A stretch of DNA of 5,903 nt from Cytophagales bacterium (GCA_029262955.1 JAJCYL010000504.1:1-5903); one strand, 5' to 3'; positions 1-5,903 are shown, numbered from the stretch's first letter. Numbers and translations: made by a program. The notes: generated by a model not told the origin, from the letters alone.

Positions 1-2131
1 TGACTACTTCAGTTTTGAACCCAATCAGTGTCAAATCGGCATCGCATGATTTGATACTGATGATCTCCTTAACATTAATGTCTTCACTGATGGTTATCAA
101 TTCCACGTTATTCTGAGAAATTGGGAGGCGACCCTGTTTGATCAATTTCACCATGCGTTCCTGTTGATCACTTATTTCAGCCTCGGGCATTGCCGCAAAT
201 ATCTTGATTTGAGCACTTTTCCATTCCGGGTGTCCCATGATGACATAGCCTAATAGAATCATCAAATTGGCATTTTCGAAATCATTTTGAGTGATCCAAA
301 TGTGGATTTCATTCTTGTAGCCGTATCCTTTATCGGCACTGGACAAAATGCAAATGTCAAACTCACCGGCCCTAACCAGGGATAGATTGTCAACTATTTC
401 CTTTAGTGATTCATTATCATCCCGGTCATATTCAAAGAGCATCAAATTACTTTCTTTACCAGATACACTTGGAAGTTGGATTGACTGCGCAACTGCTGTT
501 GTATAGGAAGGAGAAATAATGGTATCGACATAAACATTACTGTGACTGACATCTGCCATTTTGATCAATCTTACCAACTCCGTCTTAGCCAGAAGGTGCG
601 TTTTGGTGGAGATGTATCCATTGATGAGATGCAAGTAGGTGCCAAAGCCATACCGATGAGTAATAAACCGCATCAGATCAAATGCGCTTACTCGCTTAAA
701 CGAATCTCGGGTTACGCAAATTGCTGATGGCCGCCAATTATCAGAGTCCTTTTCTGCTTTTTGAAGAAATACTTGTAATTGGCGACTCAATTGGAAAATA
801 ACACCCTGAAAAATGGTAGCCATACCCTGACGATTATCGACGAATTTATTTATGCCAATGTATATAAGGACCATTACTGCTACGGAAGCAAATGCATAAC
901 CCGGGTTCATTTTGAACATCAGATAAATACACATAATGGCACCTACTAAAGAAATGTACCATCTTGATCTAAAGGCGGGTCGATAGGAGGGGTCAGCAGC
1001 AAAATGTTGGAAAAATGAAATAAGGCAGATTGCGCCATAAGTGACCATAAAAAACATTGAAATAATCTCAGCCACGGCATTTACATCTCCTATACCCACG
1101 AAGAACAAAGCAATTAGGAGTGAAACTATTGTGGCATTTCGAGGTTCATTGTTTTTAATAGTTTCCTTTGACAACATGGCATTTGCCCAGGGAAGGGGGA
1201 AAATCTTATCCGCCGCGATTGCCTGTATGGTTCGCGGGGCTACCAGAATAGATCCAAGTGCTGAAGAAATTGTAGCAGCAGCCAAACCAATAGGTATAAT
1301 TGGTCCCCAAATGGCAATTTCACCCATTATTAGCTGGTTGTTGGCCAGTTCATCCGGACTTGCTGATAAAGAAAGTTTGTAAGCAATAAATATGTAAATA
1401 GCCATCCCTACAATTGTAGCGGACAAAGTTCCTAGAGGAATTGATCTTTTGGGTTCTTTCAAATCACCAGATAGACCCACTCCTGCAGCCATTCCCGTAA
1501 ATGCCGGAAAAATTATTGCGAATACATAGAAGAAATTATCAGGATTGTTAACTGTTGCCACTGGATTAAAAGCTACTTCGCTGGCATAGGTTGTTGTTCC
1601 GGCAAAAAAGAAAACCAATGAAGCCAGTAGTATCATAACTACTACATACAACGCTTTCATGCCAAAATTGGCCCCCTTAGTTAACATCAGAATGCTTAAG
1701 AGACCCAATGCGGGGAAACTTATGAAGCGTTTATCGTGAAGGTTTAGATCAAATTGTTCATTTACAATGGCAAATACCGGATCGAAAGCTTCTGAAAATG
1801 CAATAACGTAAAATGCGACACTGATAGCTTGAGACAGGTAGAGCGCAAGCCCGATGGCTCCGCCTATGTTGAGACCAAATGATCTGGAAATGATATAGTA
1901 TAATCCACCACCTTCCACTTTTTGATTAGTAGCGATCTCAGCAATGGCCATTGCAGTTGGCAAAGTTACCAGGTGTCCAATCATTATGATTGCAATTGTG
2001 CCTAGAAAGCCAAGGCTACCCACTGCATAACCAAACCTTAGAAACATGATAGCGCCTAGAATTGTGGAAATAGCGGTGAAGAATACCGGGATGGTACCAA
2101 AATTGGCTTTTCCTTTCAATAGCTGCGTCAT
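1..2131 (-). CDS. SLC12-like cation/chloride cotransporter (APC superfamily 'amino acid permease'), C-terminus cut by window edge
   Basis: Membrane transporter; 710 codons are open from the ATG at 2131 to the left edge without a stop. An in-frame TGA lies three codons upstream, so this is the first possible start. About 12 hydrophobic segments span residues 13-427, followed by a soluble domain (about 440 onward) that matches the SLC12 C-terminal domain (NWRPSAICVT, near 466-475). SLC12 hallmarks are clear: GGGLYYIISRSFG (74-86), FPAFTG and SGDLKEP (208-227), and SSALGSILVAPR (289-300). Aligned by eye with NKCC1, the potassium-site Tyr108, Pro209 and Thr212 and the sodium-site Ala286, Ser289 and Ser290 are kept, while the TM1 Asn is Thr23. 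There is almost no N-terminal cytoplasmic tail, and the extracellular loops are short. Family membership is secure. Coupled Na/K/Cl transport is inferred; automatic annotation may say amino acid permease. Bacterial relatives are of similar length, so probably only a little is missing. Confidence 0.9.
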   Translation of the reverse strand, partial: MTQLLKGKANFGTIPVFFTAISTILGAIMFLRFGYAVGSLGFLGTIAIIMIGHLVTLPTAMAIAEIATNQKVEGGGLYYIISRSFGLNIGGAIGLALYLSQAISVAFYVIAFSEAFDPVFAIVNEQFDLNLHDKRFISFPALGLLSILMLTKGANFGMKALYVVVMILLASLVFFFAGTTTYASEVAFNPVATVNNPDNFFYVFAIIFPAFTGMAAGVGLSGDLKEPKRSIPLGTLSATIVGMAIYIFIAYKLSLSASPDELANNQLIMGEIAIWGPIIPIGLAAATISSALGSILVAPRTIQAIAADKIFPLPWANAMLSKETIKNNEPRNATIVSLLIALFFVGIGDVNAVAEIISMFFMVTYGAICLISFFQHFAADPSYRPAFRSRWYISLVGAIMCIYLMFKMNPGYAFASVAVMVLIYIGINKFVDNRQGMATIFQGVIFQLSRQLQVFLQKAEKDSDNWRPSAICVTRDSFKRVSAFDLMRFITHRYGFGTYLHLINGYISTKTHLLAKTELVRLIKMADVSHSNVYVDTIISPSYTTAVAQSIQLPSVSGKESNLMLFEYDRDDNESLKEIVDNLSLVRAGEFDICILSSADKGYGYKNEIHIWITQNDFENANLMILLGYVIMGHPEWKSAQIKIFAAMPEAEISDQQERMVKLIKQGRLPISQNNVELITISEDINVKEIISIKSCDADLTLIGFKTEVV

Positions 2132-2210
2132 GTGGATTCAGTCAAAGAGAGCAATATACTAACCTGTTGGGTGAATTGGAAGAAGAATCAAAGCGAAGAC
2201 TTCAATAGTT

Positions 2211-2295
2211 GTCATTTCGACCAACAGGAGAAATCTCTATTAAATTGACATTAATATTAAATTTAATAGAGATTTCTTGATCCTCTCGAAATGAC
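2211..2295. repeat. Interrupted palindromic repeat, REP/MITE-like (GTCATTTCGA ends)
   Basis: The outer arms GTCATTTCGA (2211-2220) and TCGAAATGAC (2286-2295) are perfect 10-bp complements. The inner arms (2229-2246 and 2260-2277) are perfect 18-bp complements beginning AGAAATCTCTATT. Two 8-nt unpaired stretches form a symmetric internal loop, and a 13-nt AT-rich apical loop contains TAATATTA. The unit sits between the phosphatase stop (24 bp away) and the transporter start. From memory, repeats with GTCATTTCGA followed by GAGAAATC are common between genes in Bacteroidota; I could not count copies here. No T-run follows either arm, so it is not a classical rho-independent terminator, though the transcript could fold strongly and affect read-through or mRNA ends. 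Confidence 0.75.
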
Positions 2296-2319
2296 CCAAA
2301 GCGATGATACGAAAGGCAA

Positions 2320-2847
2320 TTAATCATAATTAGCTCCATATTTCAATAACAATGTAGTTGTTGGACCTCCCTTTTCCATTATAAGAACATAAATCCTGTC
2401 AAATTGTGTTTTTTCATTAATTGGCTCGCCTGGGTCGCCTCCAAGCAATGATACCATTTCAGGTGTGGTGTTACTGTGACCGGAGACAAGGATTCTGCCT
2501 TTTTTTGTCTTCAATTGATTGGCAAACGATTCTAAATCACCCCCATCATAAATTTGAATTTCCAATCCAAGTTGTTCGGCTAAGGGACTTGCAGTTTGGA
2601 TTGTTCTCTTTCTTTGCGTACTGAAAATTTCTGTTATACCAACAGATTCGAGCGTTCTTTTTAACAATTGCGCTCTTGCCTTACCTGCATTATTCAAATC
2701 CGGATCAGGCGGATCTTCTTTATATGGTGGAAAATGTTGTTCAGCATGGCGATGGAGGAAGATTACAGTTTGATCGTTAGTCGTTTGTGCCTGGCACGAA
2801 CTAAATCCAATTGAGAGAATGAGTAGGAGAGGAAAAAATTTAATCAT
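2320..2847 (-). CDS. SixA-like histidine phosphatase family lipoprotein
   Basis: A 175-residue protein of the histidine phosphatase (phosphoglycerate mutase-like) superfamily, closest in size and motifs to SixA-like members. Residues 1-17 form a hydrophobic signal ending in FSSC, with Cys18 a plausible lipidation site, so it is predicted to be membrane-anchored outside the cytoplasm. The catalytic signature LHRHAE (31-36) supplies Arg33 and the phospho-accepting His34. FSTQRKRTIQTA (75-86) is the second conserved block, with Arg81 likely to bind phosphate. GHSNTTPE (123-130) supplies the second catalytic histidine, His124. All key residues are present, so it is probably active. The substrate is unknown: an exported enzyme is unlikely to act on cytoplasmic phosphohistidine proteins as E. 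coli SixA does. It starts 36 bp after the M24 peptidase stop and is probably co-transcribed with it. No Shine-Dalgarno sequence is seen. Confidence 0.9.
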   Translation of the reverse strand: MIKFFPLLLILSIGFSSCQAQTTNDQTVIFLHRHAEQHFPPYKEDPPDPDLNNAGKARAQLLKRTLESVGITEIFSTQRKRTIQTASPLAEQLGLEIQIYDGGDLESFANQLKTKKGRILVSGHSNTTPEMVSLLGGDPGEPINEKTQFDRIYVLIMEKGGPTTTLLLKYGANYD

Positions 2848-2883
2848 GGTACTTTGGTATAGGACTAGCCATATTAGTAATAT

Positions 2884-4317
2884 CTATTTAAAAACCGCAG
2901 GTTTCAGCTGCACAATACCAACTTCATTCATTAAAGCTTCTAATTCATCTAATTCTGCAGGAATGTTATCGGATAGGTTTTCAACACCATTTTCCGTCAC
3001 GACTACCACATCTTCCATTCTGATATAGAGCCTTTCCTCGTGTATCCACATCATAGGATCAATGGAGAACACCATTCCGGGCTTTAAAGTCTGATTTTTG
3101 TATAGCCCAATGTCGTGAACTGCCATGCCCACAGGATGTGACATGTGCCCCCTAAATTCCAATACCAGCCGGGCTGCTTCTTTATATATTTCTTTTGAGA
3201 ATTTGGTTTGCTCCCATATAGGTTTCATTTCTTTTGCACTGAGATCCATCACTTCGTCAGCCGTAATGCCTGGCTTGATATACTTCAATAAGACATTGCG
3301 GTATTTGACTATAAAACCATATAGTGTTCGTTGATCTTTCGAGTATTTGCCATTAACAGGCCACATTCTGGCCACATCTGAAGTATAATAACGGTAATCA
3401 GGAGCGACATCCATAAGTATTAGCTCCCCATCCACTAGTACATCATTATTTTGCCAGTAATGACCCATATAAGCATTAGTACCTGATGCTGTGATAGATC
3501 GATAACCTTCACTTCTTGATCCATTATTGGAGAAAACGAAATTGGTGGCTGCATCCAGTTGATACTCCATAATGCCTGGTTTGGTTGATCGAATGGCCTC
3601 CATGATTCCCAAACCGGCTTGTTCGCTGGCAATACGAATGAGATCGATTTCACGTTTGCTTTTAATGGCCCTCATTTCGTCCAGAAAGGGTGAAAGGTCT
3701 TTAATTTCGTATTGCGGGTACCTTTCTCTGATCAGCTGAATGAACTGACCTCTTCTTGAAACTGCCTTGTCCCATGGATCTGAGAACTGACGACCCTGGC
3801 CACTCAAGATTTCATCTCTGCTTTGCATATGAGCTTCCGAAGGGCTAAAGGGTGTGTAGAGTGTGGGAAATTTGAGCCGATAGAATCCACCGAGGTATCC
3901 CATTTTTTCATACCCCTGGACATTTTCAATACCGGTAAGTTGCTTAATTAAGTCTGCATCTTCGACAGATAAAACCTTTCCTTCTCCTCGTTCTCTACTT
4001 TTATCCCGGTGGGGAAGGAATAAAGTAGTCTGCCGGTTTCTTCCATCAATTAAGAGGTAGGAGTGAGCGATTTCAATTCCTGAGAGATAATAGAAAGTGT
4101 TGCTTTGTCGGAAAACATTGAATCCCTTGACGGATGGTTCGCCTTGTATTAAGGCAATGGCTTTGTCACCTATTTCGTCATAGATCTTATTCCGGCGCTC
4201 CTGGAATTCTTCAGGGGGGAAATCCTGCTGGTAGTAATGTTTATCCTGCGCAGATATATTAAGCGCCAGGATATTAATTAGCATTAAGATAATTGATTTA
4301 GGGATAGATAGGCACAT
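2884..4317 (-). CDS. Secreted Xaa-Pro aminopeptidase-like M24B metallopeptidase
   Basis: A 477-residue protein predicted to remove N-terminal residues preceding proline, using two metal ions. Residues 1-23 look like a signal peptide ending in ISAQ, so it is likely exported. An aminopeptidase P N-terminal domain covers about 33-190, and the M24 'pita-bread' catalytic domain about 220-450. Against E. coli PepP, by eye, the metal ligands are Asp303, Asp314 (YTSD), His394 (SHPVGMAVHD) and Glu435 (YIRMED), with auxiliary His286 and His401. The spacing from His286 to Asp303 (17) and Asp314 (11 more) matches PepP exactly. The Glu of the usual VEPG motif is Asp420 (SIDP), and PepP His350 aligns with Gly390. 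An in-frame TAA three codons upstream makes this ATG the first possible start; Met12 is an alternative that shortens the signal. Family call secure; substrate specificity inferred. Confidence 0.93.
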   Translation of the reverse strand: MCLSIPKSIILMLINILALNISAQDKHYYQQDFPPEEFQERRNKIYDEIGDKAIALIQGEPSVKGFNVFRQSNTFYYLSGIEIAHSYLLIDGRNRQTTLFLPHRDKSRERGEGKVLSVEDADLIKQLTGIENVQGYEKMGYLGGFYRLKFPTLYTPFSPSEAHMQSRDEILSGQGRQFSDPWDKAVSRRGQFIQLIRERYPQYEIKDLSPFLDEMRAIKSKREIDLIRIASEQAGLGIMEAIRSTKPGIMEYQLDAATNFVFSNNGSRSEGYRSITASGTNAYMGHYWQNNDVLVDGELILMDVAPDYRYYTSDVARMWPVNGKYSKDQRTLYGFIVKYRNVLLKYIKPGITADEVMDLSAKEMKPIWEQTKFSKEIYKEAARLVLEFRGHMSHPVGMAVHDIGLYKNQTLKPGMVFSIDPMMWIHEERLYIRMEDVVVVTENGVENLSDNIPAELDELEALMNEVGIVQLKPAVFK

Positions 4318-4490
4318 TTTGATTTAGTAGTTAAGCATTAATAGTTAAGGGCAAGTAATACGAATGTAGTATTCTTTTCATAGTCCTGTACTTTTGTTAC
4401 ATTTTTAAATAACATGACTGATCTACTTAATTATGTCAACAGTCGGCAACCTCGCCATTAAAGAAGAGGTCAACAGCTATTCAAAACTAG

Positions 4491-4928
4491 TCATGGTACG
4501 AAAGGGTAATTTCGTTTCACTTTGACCTTTGAGAAATGGATACTCATGGGGTTGAGTATGTAGTTAAATGAAGAAGGGTCGCATACAGAGGGCACTTTAA
4601 TTCCTAAAGTGTGCGAATTTTTTAACATCCCGTCTCCCAACAGCTGCGAGCTTCGGGGTGGCGGATCTTCAGCCCAGTCCTTAGGTAGTGACTTTATATT
4701 CGAATAATCCTGATCAGGGATTTCGATCTCATAAATGCTAAATCCATCGGGTACACTTTCAAGGCTCACATGCCTGGCCAATTCGCTCCTTGCTAAGGCA
4801 AGGGAGTTTGCAGTGTAGACAGCATATGTTCCTTTCGAATTCCATCTGCCTCCTTTCCTGAAGGCTCCCATACCATCGATGGGGTTGTGATCCGGAGGAT
4901 ATGGCTTACAAATCCTGTAAACTATCAC
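4491..4928 (-). CDS. RES-domain toxin (NAD+-degrading, ParT/MbcT type)
   Basis: A 145-residue RES-family protein, the toxin of a type II toxin-antitoxin pair. Characterised family members deplete NAD+ by phosphorolysis or ADP-ribosylate a target. Conserved features are visible in order: the N-terminal VYRI, GGRWNSKGTYAVYTA (26-40, with Arg28 and Tyr38), Glu49 in ALARSELARH, and Ser114 in VPSV followed by NYILNP (122-127). Arg28, Glu49 and Ser114 are the three residues that name the family. The start codon is GTG, overlapping the antitoxin TGA as GTGA. The next in-frame Met (residue 20) would delete the conserved N-terminal strand, so GTG is preferred. Length is ordinary for the family and nothing is broken, so it is probably functional. 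The overlap implies translational coupling that keeps toxin output tied to antitoxin. Confidence 0.92.
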   Translation of the reverse strand: MIVYRICKPYPPDHNPIDGMGAFRKGGRWNSKGTYAVYTANSLALARSELARHVSLESVPDGFSIYEIEIPDQDYSNIKSLPKDWAEDPPPRSSQLLGDGMLKNSHTLGIKVPSVCDPSSFNYILNPMSIHFSKVKVKRNYPFVP

Positions 4929-5371
4929 GCAAAAATGCCATGTTGAATTCGGCCCAACTCATCTGAAATCATGGCAATGCCGTGATGAGTATCCAACCAC
5001 TCTTTAGGTGCAGTATTGCCTAAGGCAGGTATCTTGGCATTCAGCCACTTCAAGAATTTTTCTTTGGAGCCAAACACTGCCATACCTTCCTGATAGAGCT
5101 CGGCCAACTCCAAAAGCCTGTCTGACTGAAGGCCAGTAAACATCTTACCTGATTGCAAGTGCCTTTCCAGTGTTTTGGTAGATATATCAGCAAGCCTGGA
5201 AGTCTCCTGCTTACTGAATTGATAGGACTCCATTAGATCAACTACAAAATGCGTGGACAGGCCACTGCGGGAGAGGTGTATCTTTTTGACCGGAGTATCA
5301 TATGCGACTGCGGCTTCACCTACCTTTGATGGAGTGGGTGATGTGGTATAGGGCTTGCTCAACTTTTTCAT
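4925..5371 (-). CDS. Xre/MbcA/ParS-type antitoxin with DUF2384 toxin-binding domain
   Basis: A 148-residue cognate antitoxin of the adjacent RES toxin. An N-terminal tail of about 35 residues precedes a helix-turn-helix-like region (about 50-75; QFSKQETSRLADISTKTLER), expected to bind DNA. The C-terminal part, with LLELAELYQEGMAVFGS, then KEWLDTHHG and LGRIQHGIFA at the very end, matches the DUF2384 domain that caps the toxin active site in this family. I chose ATG at 5371. A TTG at 5380 would add three residues, but it lies inside the palindromic putative operator at 5375-5386, so it is less likely. The stop overlaps the toxin start by 4 bp. Expected roles are neutralising the toxin and repressing its own promoter; repression is inferred from the family and the upstream palindrome. 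Confidence 0.9.
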   Translation of the reverse strand: MKKLSKPYTTSPTPSKVGEAAVAYDTPVKKIHLSRSGLSTHFVVDLMESYQFSKQETSRLADISTKTLERHLQSGKMFTGLQSDRLLELAELYQEGMAVFGSKEKFLKWLNAKIPALGNTAPKEWLDTHHGIAMISDELGRIQHGIFA

Positions 5372-5374
5372 AAT

Positions 5375-5386
5375 AGACAATTGTCT
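5375..5386. promoter_or_regulatory. Putative operator of the Xre-RES module (12-bp perfect palindrome)
   Basis: AGACAATTGTCT is a perfect inverted repeat whose near edge is 3 bp upstream of the antitoxin ATG, and it lies just downstream of the predicted -7 box. Xre-family antitoxins usually bind short palindromes in their own promoters, so this is the best candidate autorepression site. Only one clear copy is present. Binding is inferred from position and symmetry. Confidence 0.5.
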
Positions 5387-5398
5387 TTATTATCTACC

Positions 5399-5406
5399 CA
5401 AATGTA
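5399..5406 (-). promoter_or_regulatory. Putative Bacteroidota-type -7 promoter box for the Xre-RES operon
   Basis: On the minus strand this reads TACATTTG, a full match to the Bacteroidota -7 consensus TAnnTTTG. It is 27 bp from the antitoxin ATG, which places the transcription start around 5390-5395, just before the palindromic operator. No convincing -33 TTTG/TTG box is seen at the usual spacing, which lowers confidence. Confidence 0.45.
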
Positions 5407-5414
5407 CGTATTAT

Positions 5415-5450
5415 CCCATTAAATTGTTTTAAATTTTCCATTTAATTGGG
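5415..5450 (-). terminator. Weak hairpin behind folC: possible terminator or second regulatory repeat
   Basis: On the minus strand CCCAATTAAAT (5450-5440) pairs with ATTTAATGGG (5424-5415): ten base pairs with one bulged A, around an AT-rich loop of about 15 nt. It begins 6 bp after the folC stop. No U-tract follows, so it is not a textbook rho-independent terminator. It could be a weak terminator separating folC from the toxin-antitoxin operon, or part of the antitoxin control region. Confidence 0.3.
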
Positions 5451-5456
5451 TTGGCT

Positions 5457-5903
5457 TCATAGCCCCTCAATCTCAGCCACCACGAAAGTACTACCAACAA
5501 TAAAGATAAGATCTTGAGCTAGCGCTGATTTTTGTGCTGATTCAAGCGCAAGGTTGACATTTTGGAAGGCTCGACCATTGAGCCCGAAAGATGCTGCACT
5601 AGTTCTCAACTCCTCGGCTGGCAATGCTCTTGGTATATCTGCCTGACAGTAGTAGAAGACAGCATTTTTGGGTAGGAGTAAGAGTATCTTGTTCAAATCC
5701 TTATCCTTGACCGTACCGAACACGAAATGGAGTTTATCGTAATTTATTTGGGCTATCTGTTGCAATATGGCATGAATACCGTCTTCATTATGCCCGATAT
5801 CGCATATTGTTAAAGGTTCATCTGCCAATTTTTGCCACCTGCCCTTAAGTCCGGTGAGGGTCTGAACGTTTGAAAACCCACTTCTAACAGCCTGTTCATC
5901 AAT
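5457..5903 (-). CDS. folC: FolC: bifunctional folylpolyglutamate/dihydrofolate synthase, C-terminal part (N-terminus outside window)
   Basis: The C-terminal 148 residues of a FolC-type enzyme of the Mur ligase superfamily, which ATP-dependently joins glutamate to dihydropteroate/tetrahydrofolate in cytoplasmic folate synthesis. The frame stays open to the right edge, so the true start lies beyond 5903. In the visible fragment, LKGRWQ (19-24) and ICDIGHNEDG (33-42) are the linker and the Mur-ligase C-terminal DxxHN motif. FGTVKDKD (62-69) is the characteristic G..KDKD motif, ADIPRALPAEEL covers about 88-99, and FIVGSTFVVAEI near the end is the family's closing strand. The family is normally a little over 400 residues, so roughly the last third is present. 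The stop TGA at 5457 precedes the hairpin at 5415-5450. The product name is firm; whether it has both activities cannot be judged from this part. Confidence 0.92.
   Translation of the reverse strand: MDEQAVRSGFSNVQTLTGLKGRWQKLADEPLTICDIGHNEDGIHAILQQIAQINYDKLHFVFGTVKDKDLNKILLLLPKNAVFYYCQADIPRALPAEELRTSAASFGLNGRAFQNVNLALESAQKSALAQDLIFIVGSTFVVAEIEGL

Noticed and set aside
542..727. 61-codon plus-strand open frame
   Set aside because: Antisense to the C-terminal domain of the transporter; no recognisable motif.
1041..1382. 113-codon plus-strand open frame
   Set aside because: It lies antisense within the SLC12-like gene, whose minus-strand frame carries clear family motifs across the same bases.
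2211..2295. Rho-independent terminator for the phosphatase gene
   Set aside because: The stem is interrupted by an 8+8 internal loop and neither side is followed by a U-tract; a dispersed repeat fits better.
2421..3334. Plus-strand open frames of 67-69 codons opposite the phosphatase and peptidase (from 2421, 2819 and 3125)
   Set aside because: They mirror well-supported genes on the other strand and show no domain signal.
3435..3653. 72-codon minus-strand open frame inside the M24 peptidase
   Set aside because: It overlaps the conserved catalytic domain in another frame and has no family features.
4402..4410. Possible short direct repeat flanking the toxin-antitoxin module (TTTTAAAT here and near 5427)
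   Set aside because: Only 8 AT-rich bases are shared and neither copy lies exactly at a module edge; chance is the simplest explanation.
4434..4439. TTGACA on the minus strand as a sigma70-type -35 box for the peptidase
   Set aside because: At 17 bp spacing the downstream hexamer is CATGTT, a poor -10, and Bacteroidota do not rely on this promoter type.

Overview
This window looks like chromosomal DNA from a member of the Bacteroidota, probably a Cytophagales-like or Flavobacteria-like lineage. Base composition is moderate to AT-rich. There are no convincing Shine-Dalgarno sequences ahead of the starts. The best promoter match is the Bacteroidota -7 box TAnnTTTG. The protein set fits: a secreted M24 aminopeptidase, a lipoprotein histidine phosphatase and an SLC12-type transporter. 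This placement rests on sequence style, not on a marker gene.

Every supported gene lies on the minus strand, so transcription runs from high to low coordinates. In that order they are: the C-terminal part of folC, cut by the right edge (5903-5457); an Xre/MbcA/ParS-type antitoxin (5371-4925) overlapped by a RES-domain NAD+-consuming toxin (4928-4491); a secreted Xaa-Pro aminopeptidase-like M24 peptidase (4317-2884); a SixA-like histidine-phosphatase lipoprotein (2847-2320); and a large SLC12-like cation/chloride cotransporter (2131-1) that runs off the left edge. That last gene fills more than a third of the window. It has no stop codon in the window, so a search limited to complete reading frames would miss it.

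The antitoxin and toxin share a GTGA stop/start overlap and form a compact type II toxin-antitoxin module between two housekeeping-type genes. Upstream of the antitoxin ATG there is a perfect 12-bp palindrome (AGACAATTGTCT) and, just before it, a TACATTTG -7 box. This is the layout expected for an autorepressed toxin-antitoxin promoter. The palindrome also spans an upstream TTG that a gene caller could take as the start, and this supports the ATG at 5371. The peptidase and phosphatase are 36 bp apart and both carry export signals, so they may be co-transcribed and act outside the cytoplasm.

Intergenic stretches are all under 300 bp. The notable ones are 2132-2319, with an 85-bp interrupted palindrome resembling the GTCATTTCGA...GAGAAATC repeats scattered through Bacteroidota genomes; 5387-5456, with a bulged hairpin behind folC and the antitoxin promoter; and 4318-4490, with only weak promoter-like matches and a doubtful 30-codon plus-strand frame. 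No tRNA, rRNA, CRISPR array or insertion sequence was seen. I found no clearly undescribed system. The best leads are the toxin-antitoxin control region, the ion-site pattern of the SLC12-like transporter, and the Glu-to-Asp change in the peptidase metal site.
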